Source: Enoplosus armatus (lineage: Eukaryota > Chordata > Actinopteri > Centrarchiformes > Enoplosidae). From it: DNA of 64,000 bases. Positions 1 through 22,540 of this stretch are shown here, piece after piece. The position numbers and the translations under genes are program-made. How positions within the stretch are numbered: the first letter of the stretch is position 1; each line of letters begins with the position of its first letter. The stretch covers positions 13,849,694-13,913,693 of the forward strand of contig NC_092200.1 in assembly GCF_043641665.1 (NCBI RefSeq). The letters are read 5' to 3'. The notes under the pieces were generated by a model, which had not been told where the DNA came from, searched no databases, and saw nothing but the letters and a program-made list of their open reading frames with translations.

Positions 1-60
1 CAGACTGAACCCTTCAGTAACATCACCATCAACCCTGCAGCGCTCAAGATGACTGCCTGA
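1..60 (+). CDS. C-terminal end of an unidentified gene
   Basis: The window opens inside an open frame that reads 19 residues ending in INPAALKMTA and a TGA stop at 58-60. The following AT-rich stretch ends in clustered polyadenylation signals near 480-510, which supports this being a true last exon on the plus strand. The visible part holds no domain I can recognise, so no function is proposed. The remainder of the gene lies to the left of the window. Confidence 0.55.
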   Translation, partial: QTEPFSNITINPAALKMTA

Positions 61-481
61 ACACACACAGTGCAGTTACTCACACTATAGTCCTCTAGAG
101 GTACAGTTAATACTTTTATTGATGAATATAATGAATGACTTTGATGCTGTGACTCTTTGTAAGACACCATCATAATATCTTTCAAATGTTTTTATATGAT
201 TGTTAAATTACTCAGAAGAGTGAATTACTTTGCTTTTACCCAGTGTTTTAAAGAATGTTTAAAAGATTTTTAACCATTTTAATCTGGTTCTAATTTGTTC
301 ATGAGGTTGTATTTCAAATTATTTATACCCACCGAGTTTATCAGTTTGGACCTAGTAGGCTTTGTTATACAGTTTGTATCATCTGTATGGATTTTTATCC
401 TTTGTAATGATTTTAAATTAAGCTTTTTATACAGTTTTTATCTGCTGTGTGAATTTTTATCCCTTTTTATTATTTTAGCTT

Positions 482-507
482 AATAAAGCTTAATAAAGCT
501 TAATAAA
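482..507 (+). terminator. Triple AATAAA polyadenylation signals
   Basis: Three AATAAA hexamers occur at 482-487, 492-497 and 502-507 within a tandem 10-bp unit, about 420-450 bases after the stop codon at 60. They are the likely polyadenylation signals of the gene ending at 60. I infer cleavage near 520-530. Confidence 0.6.
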
Positions 508-520
508 ATGTGTTTTGCTC

Positions 521-2880
521 TGTAGAATTGCATATGATCTCAAATTATTCTTCCAAACTTATATAACATATCCAGGCCTGATAAACTGTATCTCTGTAGA
601 TATTTATGAGATATTTATTATTTAGGTTTGTGATTTTCTATAGCATAGTATTCTCTACTATTAACTGTTCAAGAATCACTGTAAACATTTTAACACTTGT
701 TAACACTCACGAGTGAGCGTGTTTTTTAATATAATACTGAAAAATGACACTGAACGTGAAGCTTGAGGTTTGTTTGTTTTTTAAATCCAGCAGCCTAAAA
801 ATTCAACAGTTTATTTCAAACATTTTGATTTGAGCTTGTGCTGCAAAGAAATGTATAGAAAAAGCACATCAGCACCTCCCTGCCTCCAACAGACCATATT
901 GTGCCTCGCTGGCAGAAAACTCCTGTCTGACCTCATGCCTCAATAACTCCACACAATTAAAGTGTTTGCTCGTTAAACGCACTGGGGACTGCTGTGTGTG
1001 TGTGTGTGTGTGTACAAAAGAGTAAGACCTTATCCATGTGCCACCTCGTTGTGACTGAGAGGCCTGAGCTGAGGTCAGTGCTACAGTCACAGAACAGAAA
1101 TCCTAATTCACGTCAACACAGCAGAATGGTAATTTTGTTGATACTACTTGTGATACATTCAGGTTGCTGTGCCATGCCAGCATATGTCCTTTCCACTGCC
1201 ACGTTATGTTTTGATACAAAAATACAGCACCTAACACTGGTCAAATACTTTTTTCTCTCGTGTTCACACAGGTACAAACTCTCATAGTTTAGGTCTAAAT
1301 GCCTTGCTCAAAAGCAGCACAAACTGGCACAAACAGAGGTTACAGTGAGCTTCTTGTATTAGCCACCACCCTCACTACTGCTGCATCATTGCAGGACAAG
1401 TGTGACTTCACTGTGTTTACAAGCACACTGCTTGGAAAACAGGGTCACAGGCTGATCAGTAAAGCCAAAACATCGACTTGTGTTATTGGCATTGAACATA
1501 AGGTAAATGCCTTTGGTAATGTATGTCTACCAGTTCTTGTATGAAGAGATCAACCTGTTAATATGTCAGCATTTATAAAGCAGCACACCTGCAATAACTG
1601 ATTTTTTTCGGCCTCTTGGGGGCAGTAGAAGCAAGCTGTGACCACAACACTAACACATTATCACCTTATACAGTTGATATGGTGATCCAGCAGACATGAA
1701 GCAACATCAGCATTCATTAGCATTCCACATGGTGAACATGAGTCTTTATAGCTCTGGTTTCTGGTGGAAACATCTGGCTCTTTAGCTGCTAAATGCTCAA
1801 CTATGTTCACCAGTTATAGTCGCTAACTGTGTCCGTCTGCAGTTTAGTGCAGGGTAGATAGTGTACAATGGGGTTTTAGAGCTTTTGTCGCTGAAAATGA
1901 AGCAATGACAATGAACCAAAACAGTAAAGTTTGGGGCTGAACATCAAAACAATGAAGTGGAAATATGCTACAAAACTGAGGGAAACTCATTTTCAGGCAA
2001 CAATTCTCTGTGGGTTCATCACTAAGAGCGACCCTTTAGTAGAAGTTGTTGTCCATCGTTATAAATGAAAAATAAAATGTTATAGCCGCTTTAAAGAGCA
2101 GAAAATCCAACATGTGCTACCATAACCTGCTGCTTAGACAGTCGACCTCTCTTTGGCTCTATACATTCCCAAGCCCTTACATCATCCGTAGCTCTCCACA
2201 GTGCTGACGTCAGGCTGGTATCTGTGTGAGAGGATTTATTGTGGCTGCCCATGGAATGTGACATGCTGAGTCCAGAGTGCTGGTTTGGTGGGAAAAGATC
2301 CCTGCTGCACACATACATGCTTCATGGACAGACACGTGTTTCGTTTGTGTACCCTTGTAAGTTACAGCAAGAACACATTTTTCAAAATCTGAAATTGTGG
2401 CGCTGTGCTGTGAATGGCCCATATGTCAACCTCCTGTTCACCTAAACTGTCAGAGAGATAAGAGAGGGCACAGAGGGGAGACAAGTGGATCATTACATCT
2501 CATTACACACACTCATAAATCTGTTGTCCCCACTGAACCTGAAGTGGCCTCTTGGCACTTTATGTAACCAAATGTATACATTTAAAAATACAAGTATTGA
2601 TTATGATTTCTTCCCAGACTGGAAGTACTTTACAGTCAAAACGGGCTCAACTTAACACTCCACGCAGACACTGGGCAGTACAAACACCACCATCCGTCCC
2701 CCATGACAGTCTAATAAACCTAACATCTGAGTGACACATAACACACATTCACACCGGCTGCTTATATCAGCCTGGAGGGCAGAGCACAAGTCCGTATGCA
2801 TTAGACACACACACACACTTTCCAGAGGCCTTTATCATCAGAAGAGGCAGAGCTCTGAATCACCAGCCCCGAGAGGAGCA
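521..2880. other. Intergenic region, mostly featureless
   Basis: No exon with convincing splice borders or recognisable protein was found. It contains a short TG tract at about 993-1012 and, at about 1610-2060, a stretch resembling a dispersed fish repeat (listed separately). The short open frames here have no recognisable content. A noncoding first exon of the next gene may lie at about 2750-2912, because a good donor (GCC|GTGAGT) occurs at 2913. Confidence 0.5.
1610..2060. repeat. Probable dispersed fish repeat
   Basis: The stretch with GGCTCTTTAGCTGCTAAATG, TATGTTCACCAG and the later AGAGCTTTTGTCGCTGAAAA resembles a sequence repeatedly met in percomorph intergenic DNA. A related piece (GGAGCATTTAGCAGC) occurs in the last intron of Siglec-like genes A and C. 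I recognise it by familiarity only and see no transposase or clear termini, so the borders and class are uncertain. Confidence 0.35.
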
Positions 2881-3149
2881 GAGCGGAGCAGCCAGTATCT
2901 GCAACACCACCAGCCGTGAGTAAAGAATCGCTGGAGACAAAAAGGTGCAGATACCGAGCATCAGTCACAGAGATAAAGCAAAGATCATAAAAGCGAGGGA
3001 CACGTCTTTCTTGAGATACTGATCAGAAAGTCAAGCTGGCGGCAGACGAGACAAAAAGCTTGTTGGAGGAGGGAGAGGCCAATGTGGAGCGGGCAAACGG
3101 AGGACCGGACAGCCCAGCAGGAAGGGAGTCCCCCGGCCTGCGTGACAAG

Positions 3150-4341
3150 ATGGTGCGCGTTGAACTGGAGTGGGAGATCCCCATGTCAGTGACACTGCCC
3201 ATCCAGATGCAGCCCGACCTGGCGCACCAACCGTTCCCCTTCCTGGACACGACACTGGCCGACCTGGGCATCCAAGAGTGAGTCTGCTCTCAGAGTGAAG
3301 GCTCTTCAAAAGCCATTTTGTGTTTTTATTAACAAGTGTGTGTGTGCTATGTGTGTCCAGGTCAGAGGTGAAGGAGAGGGTGGTGTGGGTTGACACCAAG
3401 AAGACTCAGGTTAAGAACAAAGCAGGGAAGCTGAAGGAGAAAGAGATCACCATCCTGGAGGTATGACTTAAAGATGACCTACATGGAAGCAAAGGAGGGA
3501 TGTCTGAATTCTGTTTCCTCTTGTAGGTGAGAGTGAAAGCCCAGAAGCCAGGAGACAAACAGCTCCAGGAGGTCCTGTACAGCACCGAGGCCCACACTGA
3601 CCGTTCCTTCTGTCGCACAGGAATGAATATCCTGCCCTGGAAACACAGATCTACAGGTCTGGAAGCAGTTTAAATCAATCAATCCAATATTAAAAGCCTA
3701 CAGTTTTAAATCTGTGAAGTTTTTAATGTAACTTATGTTGCTCTCAGGGTTTCTTGACTCTTGATTCTCATCATCAGCTTATAGTTCATATTACAAATGG
3801 AGCATTTATTTGTCTATGTGCCACAGTCTGCAGAGACCTCTCAGACAACGGGTGAACTGTCAGACTGATGTAGATCACAGCGGTGTGCCAGAGCCTGAGG
3901 CCCTGAAATGAGATCATCTGTAAACATTACATCAGTGTCCAGATAAAACCTTGGACCTCAACACTATCAGGCGTTTGTGAAAATCTGTTTGACTTGTCCT
4001 AATCATGAACATTTATTTCTGTTATTAGTAACAGAGTGGCAGAGCAAGCTAAAGATGCCTGATGTCAATATCAGTATAAAAACAGGTTAACGGCAGAAAT
4101 AGAGACACTAATAATATTATTCAGACCTGACTGTATCTTCTCCATTGTGTTGTGTGTACACCTTCATAGGGCTGTTTCCACAGCTGCTACCAATGTGTGC
4201 CATTTGTCCCTCTCATCATTAAGTGGCATATGCATTCTGTCTGTGGCAGGGGAGAGTGGACCGACTCCGGTGCAGATGACTATGGCGTTGGAAAAACAGC
4301 AGCCTGACTTTGCTGAGGCCCAGGGACAACGGGAGATCTGA
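3150..4341 (+). CDS. Small four-exon gene, product not recognised (149 aa)
   Basis: Coding exons are about 3150-3277, 3361-3460, 3527-3656 and 4250-4341, with GT/AG borders and a sum of 450 bases (149 codons plus TGA). The start ATG at 3150 has a good context (AAGATGG). The frame is open upstream in the same exon back to 3015, so a longer N-terminus from an earlier exon is possible. The protein begins MVRVELEWEIPM and contains a lysine-rich stretch (TKKTQVKNKAGKLKEKE). Its C-terminal half includes TGMNILPWKHRS, followed by a polar Gln/Glu-rich tail ending AQGQREI. I see no signal peptide, membrane segment or known catalytic motif. It lies head-on to ipo4, whose stop is 880 bases downstream. 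I cannot assign a family. Confidence 0.6.
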
Positions 4342-5224
4342 GGAGCAACAAAGAATCACCATCACCAGTCCACAGCAACACACTTTTAACTCTCAAAAGT
4401 CCGCATTTATTTAGAGGATCCTATGTGCTGTCAGTTTCTCTTTCCACAGTGAGGCGAGCTTGAGTGGTTCGTGTTATTTTTTTGATTGTAAAAATCTCTT
4501 GCACTTGTCAAATATGTCTTGTAGGAAACCGTTTAACAGACTGACCAGAACTATCACCGACAGACGGACTGGTTCAGGTTCATACAGTCACAGGCTGAGC
4601 TGCTATGAGCACTAACACAGTGTATGCAGGGTATTGTAAGTGCTGTTTTTTTGAGTGTGGCCTATTAGCTCAGTATTTCCAGTTTGTCAGTGAGCTCTGG
4701 GGGTTCTCACTGCTGTATTAACACAACAGCTGCAGTTTTGGCCCATTAGAGAAACCCCTTTGTACGCAGCAGATAAATCTCTGAGGAGGGCAACACGGTT
4801 CACAGTTCACTGACTTGCACTGGGAGATGGGAATGAAAAATTACATTTATAAGGAGATCAAATTCATTGCTTCACACTCAGATAGAAAAGCCAGAAGTCT
4901 GTCAAAAAGCGGCTAAAAGGGGACAGCAGCACTTAACAGAAATAACAGGGAAACAAAATACAATGGTAACAAAACAGGATGTTAAATCGTAACTTTTAAA
5001 ATAATAAAACTTCAACATAGCATGCATATAAGAAAATAAATTAAAAAGGTAATGCTCTGAGGGATGACTGCCAATTGTGACAATAACTATTTTAGAATGG
5101 TTGAAGTGCTGTTTTTAGATCCTGTTAGGGAGATGTCTCAAATAACTGTCCCATTTTCCACCTACAGTATAAAGATTCATTGTTTTTGCTGGCTTTCACG
5201 CAAGAGTGGAAGGATGTGTGTGGG
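4342..5224. other. Intergenic region between two convergent genes
   Basis: This stretch holds the 3' untranslated ends of the plus-strand gene ending at 4341 and of minus-strand ipo4 ending at 5225. I see no exon or repeat with clear termini in it. Confidence 0.5.
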
Positions 5225-15421
<10,197 letters not shown>

Positions 15422-18400
15422 CTCGACAGCTCAGAGCTATCACCGTCGGTTAATCTGTTCGGGCCGTTAACGTTAATATTTCTTATAAACCTGTCCAGAT
15501 TAACGAGTTGCCCTTCCGCGGTGAGGTTGCCAACAGTGTCCCTAGTACGCTACACCTGTCAAATATGTAAACAACGCCTCTGTGGGCAGGTTTAATCTAG
15601 CTACCGAGTTTGTCGTGAAAATTCACTTGACTAGTCGTATACGTATGAAGTATGAAGCCGAGAAGAAGAGTCTGACAGATTCTAGCCTCTTGCTCTGTCT
15701 GGTCCGTTAATGCTTCAACTGCCAGCACGCGGGGCAGAAGCAGAACCGGCCAGAAGTTCCATGTGAGTTATGTTAAAGGGACCTACAGTCATCAGAGATT
15801 TCGGTCTGATGGAAATAAACAGCGCCTACTACCGGAGAGGAGGGCATGATGCAACAATTCCAAACAGGTGGTGGAAAGTAATTAAGTATATTTAGTGAAG
15901 TTGTGCAACTTTGTAAAAACATACACTATGTTACCAATTCTTTAAGGCGCATCTAGCTAAAACTAATGCAATCTAATACAACAGTACTGCAATAAATTCA
16001 CTTCATGAAGGTTATTTGCCACCACTGGTTCCTATCAAAACACAATTACTGATTAAACTACAGAACAGGATTGCATGACTGGTGCCTCACTGTTGCAGGC
16101 CAAGATCAGTTGGGAAAAGGGACTCCATAAAATGTGCTGGAGAAGGTAGCCACATGAGAGATCATTTGCACACTTTTAAGACAACAAAAGAGAAACTGAT
16201 GGCTTCTCATGTCACACCCAAAGCACCCATTACTGGTAACACAACTTCAGTGGCTAATCTGTACGAGAAAGGCACACTGAAGACGTCATGTATCTTGTCA
16301 TTTGAGGACAGCAGGAGGCCTAATTCAGCATCAGTTTTGAGATATACTGACGCCTACTGGGTAATCAGTATTTAGACTTATTATAGGAGGGAAAGACAAT
16401 CTTCCAAGGTTTATGTAATAGAAAATACATGCAAACAAACAATTATTGATTACGATGATGATGTTAAAATGTATGGCTACTCTAGTAAATGTGCCTTTTT
16501 CCTCAGTAGCAGTGCCTTACAAATACACTTACAAAATACAGTACAGTATGCCTAGTCATCAAAGACCAGTCTGTAGTCATCTCAGCACATTCCAATGCTA
16601 ATGCACTGCACACCTGTTCACCCACCCCCCTATACACACCTACACCATCGACCCCCTCCTGTATGTTTTGGCTCATACAAGATCAGACAAACACACCCTG
16701 TCCAGGCAGAGATCAGTAGAAATGCTAATGTGCCCATTAGACTCACTGTGCTCACATCAATTCACCACTAACTGACGCATTAACACGTCAACACAGCCAA
16801 GGAAGGGGAACACAAACAACTACTTGGATGGTAATGCACAGGCTAATCTAATTCATTTTTGTGAAAAGAATTGCAAATGGAGGTAAAAGCAGTTTGCATC
16901 TACATGTCCAACCCAGTGTACAGGATGGGTGTTGGGATTTGAAGCTACAGGCTCTGTCCTTGAACACTTATGTGCAGAAATTAAACAGTTACATGTGTTT
17001 TAAATCACGTTTGAGGAAAAATTTATTACTCTCACAGACACTTTCAAACAAAATATTCTGTCAAAGACATCATAGCAAGTTTGTCCACTGACTTAGATTT
17101 ATTTTTGGACTTCTCAATCATCAACAATAATGCTGACGAAGGAGTATTAGTGGTTCATAAACTATTCATGCTTGAGACCCAGATACTATATTTAGTCGAT
17201 TGATCTGAGACTGAAGCTCATGAAAATTAAATTAATTGCGCCATTGGGGGAGTCAACAGACTTATGCCCAAGGTTTATAAAGCACTAAAGCTTATGTGCT
17301 GACAAGACAGCATGTTATTTTCAACAACCCCTTTTAGTTACTAAATTATGTTTAATGTGTAGATGCTGATTTTGTTGAGGGGATGTAAAACTGTTTGGTA
17401 TACAAAAACCCTTCCCTGCTTAGACAGATCTCTTGCTGCACAACATATTCATCCAGGCATGGAAGTTTGTTTTGTATGTCAACGCTCAAGATGCCACAGA
17501 AAACATCCTGTTATTCTGATCTGTATTATCAGTGAGTTGCAATATAATTTCCTTATTGAAAGATATAGGAGATGCTTCTGATAGCTGAAGGTGTGCTCCA
17601 TAAACCAACACAACCACAAAACAACAACAACCTATCTGAGCCTCAAAAGCCTTGTTAAGAGACTAAACTTTATTTTTAAAGACAGAAACAGGATGTCAAC
17701 AGGTCTAAAATATCAACAGATGTTGAATGATAAACATCAGGAAAAGCAAATGCTGGATTAATCTGGGGGGGAGGGCATTTATGTACCGTATTCCTAGGCT
17801 GGAATATTACACAACTCAAGGTGTGCTGTGTGATAATTTTGATAATTTGATTAAACACAAATTAATTTATGAAATATGCATAATGTAGGCACAGTACCAG
17901 CTGAAATAATGAAAGTCTCTTCAACACAGGTCCTCAAGATGAGGCAACGAAGCAGGACCCACCTTAAGGTCCCTTGTCATGCAAGCTGATATTATGCTTG
18001 AGTATTGTACATTCATATTCCCAAACAAAATTACATTTAATGAAATGACCACTGTTGTCACACAGCCAATGTGGGGCTTTTTGGGGCCTCCGGAGTAATT
18101 ATTATAATTAGTATTTCGGTGATCCAGCCTCTACAAAATTCCAATCCACGAAAAATCATGTGTAACAATGTGGGACATTATATTTTGTCTGATCTGTGAC
18201 GTCACTAACTCAAAGAAAAGATACAGTCATTCTAGATATTCAGTGTATCTATGTATAATTTGAACATTTTAGTCCGAGCTTGGTGATAGTGTTAAAGAAG
18301 TGGGCTAATTAAAAAAGGTTGGTATCTAGTAACTCTTCTAAATTTATTTTCTTTCACCGAACCTGAAAAATAAAATTCGAAAGCAAAGAATTTACCCAGG
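15422..18400. other. Intergenic region between divergent ipo4 and nanog
   Basis: The first few hundred bases (about 15422-15760) should hold the ipo4 promoter and 5' untranslated region, and are richer in CpG than the flanks. The remaining 2.6 kb is AT-rich. The open frame at 16082-16375 and others here show no recognisable protein. No repeat with clear termini was seen. Confidence 0.45.
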
Positions 18401-18509
18401 TGGCCAATGACACGGCACTCCTGCCGTCCATGAAGGGTGAATCAAAGAGATTGGCTCAAATCAAAACACCCTCCTCCACCCTAGCCCACACCCACACACG
18501 TCTTTATAA
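18401..18509 (+). promoter_or_regulatory. Putative nanog core promoter (CCAAT, CACCC, TATA)
   Basis: A CCAAT box lies at about 18403-18407, a CACCC-rich stretch (CCCACACCCACACACG) at about 18485-18500 and a TATAAA box at 18504-18509. The nanog ATG follows at 18712, which would leave a leader of roughly 170-180 bases. The spacing suits a TATA-type promoter. CACCC boxes are bound by Klf-type factors in general, but any specific factor here is inference. Confidence 0.45.
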
Positions 18510-18711
18510 ACAGCCTCTGAGAGGCTGCGCGCAATTTTTGAAGGTAATTGGGCCCTCTTGTTTTAACTGGACAAGTCAAGTCCTCGCTTTTATTTGCCAC
18601 TTCACGCCTACGGGTTTGTCCGGCTGGATTTTAAGCACATTTGGCATCAATACTTTATCTTGTATTTCTTTCGTTGGTACATTTTATCGCAAACACAGAA
18701 CTGCCAGAGAA

Positions 18712-21056
18712 ATGGCAGACTGGAAGTCGCAGATAAGTTACAACTACAACCCCTCTTACCACGCCTACGCCTACGGCCTCGTGTACCAACCCGGGCCCGA
18801 GCAAAACCAGGCGAACCTGAGCAGCTGGGGCGAAGCTGGAGTCACGGATTTGAGCAACTACAATGCCGGGGTGACACAGGCCTACTACACCACCACCGCT
18901 AGGGCCCGGGAAGAGTCCCCACCTCGCAGTCCGGAGCAGCATGCCGTGAACGGCCATTGTCACTATCAGGGCTCCGGGGTTGTATACCTCGGTGATACCC
19001 AGGCAGGCCGTCTGCTCCTGGCCGGACCACACCGGGCGGCCTACGACGCACGGGCACATGAGGCCAGGCGGGCCGGGAGCGATTCAACCAGTGACTCGGA
19101 GTCGCACACCTCACCAGGTATGCATAGCTATATCTGACCTAAGCTAGCTTTTTCCAAAGGAGAAAGTCAGTGGACAACCTTGGTGCAGTCGCCACATTTA
19201 ACATTAAGGTCATATGTCAGTGCTTACATCTCCCCGTTGGCTGCTAAAAGCGACGGTTTCTTCATTCAGAATTGGCCATGAAGTCAAATTCAGTTCCATC
19301 TTGGATTTAAAGAGGTTTCCCCAAATATCCCGCCACTGCTTTTCCTGCGTGCTCATGGCAAACGCCAAGTGGCGGCATCTCGCGACAGAATTTGAGAACA
19401 TCAGAAAAACTGGTTCAATCAACTGGTTTGTATGATATATGCTTAAATAAGGAGCCGAATTTACATTAATGTAAAGGATGAGGTTCGTGTTGCATAAACA
19501 TTTCAATGCATTGTAGTGGAGACTGTCTACCCTGAGGAAGTCTTGGGAGCAGACTCACAGTATGGATAAAGATTCCGGTATCTCCTGTTGACAACAGGAG
19601 GAGTTGCATGCTTTGACAAATGATTGGCTCGACTCTGGTCGGTGTTGACCCATGCAGACTTGTGCTCACTTTGTCTCCCCCCCTCACTTAGATTCATGGA
19701 GTTCTGGTAGCAGCAGAGAAGGAAGTCTCCCCCAGGCCGACCCTGCTACCTGGGCGAAGAAAGATCTTGAGGATGAGGCAAGCACCAGGAGCCCTGATGC
19801 CAGCGACGATGTTTCCATCTCTCTCATGGAGGAGCCAAGGACCTTTGCTGTCACAGGGAACGAGAGTACCAATAACACTACTTCTCTACATGTACCCTTA
19901 ACTGCCCCAAAGAAGCCAAGCACTACTGCTGGAAACCCTAAAGGAAAGGTCCGGGCAGCCTTCTCAGAGAGTCAGATGAATGCTCTTGTCCAGCGCTTCA
20001 GTGTGCAGAGGTACCTCACCCCAGCTGAAATGAAGAACCTGGCAGAACTGACAGGGCTGACCTACAAACAGGTGAGGGATTTAAGAAGGTCGTTGGATCA
20101 CATGTATGGCAATTTTAATCCACACACTCTGATCATTCAGATCTCCTTCATCTTGTTTGTAGGTCAAGACTTGGTTTCAGAACAGAAGGATGAAGCTAAG
20201 GAGGCACCAGAAAGACACCAGCTGGGTGTCTGAGCGCTACACCACCAACAAAGACAGCCCTGTCCGTGGAGCTGTCTTCACCAACATTCCCTCACATATC
20301 CCACCTGTAAGTAGTTCCCATTTTTGGCAGTGTCTATGACACAATTTGTTAGTGGGGTTTCAATTTATATTTATACCATATTTTCTGGATTTGAGAAATT
20401 TATAAACATTACACCTGTTCATATGATTCTGAACAAGAGGTAAAGGCAAAGAAGTTGTAAGGCAGTTAAAAGTAGGATCATAGGTAGTGTTGTCCTACCC
20501 AGGTTTCCTGTTAACTGATAACCGAGAAACAGTGGCTTGGACATAGAACAAGACGTCCATAATGGAGGCCTAACCATAGTCTGGTTATGGCCTTAAAGGC
20601 GAGACGAAACATGGTCAAATGATAGGAGACTATACGTTTGATAGCATTGCTTAATTAGATCCTAATTTTAACATCCACTTGTTTGTCTTTAAGTATCAGG
20701 GAGAGGCCCCACCCCAGCTCAAGGAGCATTACAACCAGCACATGATGGAGGCAGCCTTCAAGAAGACCTCTCCACAGAACCTGGCCTTCTATCTGGCTGC
20801 TATGGGCTCTGCTGCTGGATCTGCTGGCTACCCCTCCTGGTCCTCTGGCTCACCTCAGACTGTAGTGCCCACCAGGCCCCAGGCGGCTGGCTGGTCCATG
20901 CCCCCAGGCGTCAGCCATTATGAATACAACCCTAGTGCATTCAACTCAGCCAGTGCTACCTCTGCAAATAACACAGGGCCCGACACAAGCTTTGAAAGCA
21001 AAGATGGGGAGCCTGTCAACAGCCGCAGCTCGTTCAAACACAGCCATAATACATAA
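18712..21056 (+). CDS. nanog: Homeobox protein Nanog
   Basis: Nanog is a nuclear homeodomain transcription factor; in fish it is maternally supplied and acts in zygotic genome activation and extra-embryonic development. Four exons are clear: 18712-19117, 19692-20071, 20163-20306 and 20694-21056. They sum to 1293 bases, or 430 aa, close to other fish Nanog proteins. The N-terminus (MADWKSQISYNYNPSYHAYAYG) has the fish Nanog pattern. The homeodomain spans about residues 219-278, from KGKVRAAFSESQMNALV to VKTWFQNRRMKLRRHQK, and is split inside recognition helix 3 by intron 2. The C-terminal exon is rich in Ser, Pro, Gly and Tyr and lacks mammalian-style Trp repeats. The frame is open upstream to 18400, but I chose the ATG at 18712 (GAAATGG) because it starts the conserved N-terminus and follows the TATA box. 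It lies between ipo4 and tm9sf1, both on the opposite strand. Confidence 0.95.
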
Positions 21057-22540
21057 TGCCAACCAATAGTAGATGTTGCTGTTACGCATTTAGGCTTTTC
21101 TATAAATGTTACCAAACAGCCATGTTAATATTCTCTTCTATTCAAGTTTCCTGACTGTAGTTTGTAATTAAGGTATTTTTTGTCAGGCTGGCTGTACATA
21201 TACCTTGTTCATACTCCTGTTGAAATGTATTTTACTTTTTTATCTTGAAGTTTTATTTTTATATGCAACTATTTAATGTATGTTGGTGTGTTCTTTGCGC
21301 TTGGTGATACTAGATGTGTCCAAATTGGATACATTTTTCTGGATCACATTGTTTTTTGGAACTGTTAAAGGCAAAGTGCTGATTCAGATCTGATGTGCAC
21401 CCATTTCAATGCATTTTTTTCTATAAATACAGGTTCACTTTGGCAACTTGAAATATTGTCTATTGAGTGTTTTACTGGGAGCATGACTATATGGTAACAT
21501 CTTCATAACATACATAATTACTTTTCTCTAATTTGTGATTGAATCGTTAATTGACATCACTGATATGGCTGTGGCCAAAAGTAAAATCAAATCAGTCAAA
21601 TGTTTTATACTCGAGCCATCAAGACTAATTTTTCAAACTTCAACATGCCCAAAAGTACCAGAAGTGTAGCATTTTTGGTTAACATAGTTTAGGCTATCCT
21701 GGCAATTGGCTATAAAAGGGTACAGTAGATGGAACATCAAATATAAAGTCCTGGGAAAAACCAGCCTAGAGTTGTTTGCTTGTAATATTGTATTAAAAAG
21801 CATTTTATTGAAAAGACTATTTACATCAGAACCAAAATCACAGTCAATGGTGACAATAGAATACAATGATAACATTGCTCCCATCACCAACATTTTGCAA
21901 CAGCTCTTCAATCTACAAGGCATCGTTGCTCTGATCCACTGCAGGGCCATGTGGGGCTTGACAGGACCAGTGCAAAACATTCTATTATATTGGAATAGGC
22001 TGCCACAATTGTATGTGTGGGGGAGTATAAGTAATAACACTTGCACTGCAGCATAATCAATGAAAACTACGGTATGAGTCAGCTGTCTCAGTGGGTAACC
22101 AGTGCAATGTGGGAAATAATGTGTAGATCCTGCTGAGCCCTGACAAACCATGAAGTAGGAACCAGAGCAGATGATGCCACACTGCATCATATGATTAAAT
22201 CCATTCACTCGTGTATCTCATACATTTTACCCATTCACTCCTGATGCGACAAAATCATCCCTTTGTACTGACATATCCAATTTTATCCTTAAATACATGA
22301 TCCCCGTCTCCAGCTCACCCTTCATCTGTCCATCCATCCTTTATTCCAACAATGACAGCTCTTGTTCAATCGTTAGCTCCTGTCAAATCAAGGTAAAGGC
22401 CCCTGTTTCTCCTCCCATTAACCCCATAGGAGGTGTGTGTGTATGACTGAAAGAGCAAGAGAGGAGAATGAGGACTGTCCATGAGTGCTAAGACGAAATG
22501 TTTGTTTATACCTGTGTGTCTGTGTGTGCATGTTTCATGT
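21057..22540. other. nanog 3' UTR and convergent tm9sf1 3' UTR
   Basis: AT-rich sequence follows the nanog stop. A minus-strand open frame of 191 codons at 21633-22208 and a plus-strand one at 21706-22056 overlap it; neither has recognisable content and I take both as chance. The right end contains the tm9sf1 3' UTR. Confidence 0.45.
22340..22345 (-). terminator. Candidate polyadenylation signal of tm9sf1
   Basis: AATAAA on the minus strand lies 195 bases downstream of the tm9sf1 stop codon, with a short TG-rich stretch nearby. It is the nearest canonical hexamer that I noticed. Confidence 0.4.

Noticed and set aside
16082..16375. Possible gene between ipo4 and nanog
   Set aside because: 97 codons with no recognisable domain, no matching splice partners and no promoter signs.
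18400..18711. Nanog start at 18400, giving 104 extra N-terminal residues
   Set aside because: The extra part includes the CCAAT, CACCC and TATA elements and has no conserved look. The fish Nanog N-terminus MADWKSQ starts at 18712.
21633..22208. 191-codon minus-strand frame downstream of nanog
   Set aside because: No recognisable domain and no splice context. It overlaps another frame on the plus strand in AT-rich 3' sequence.
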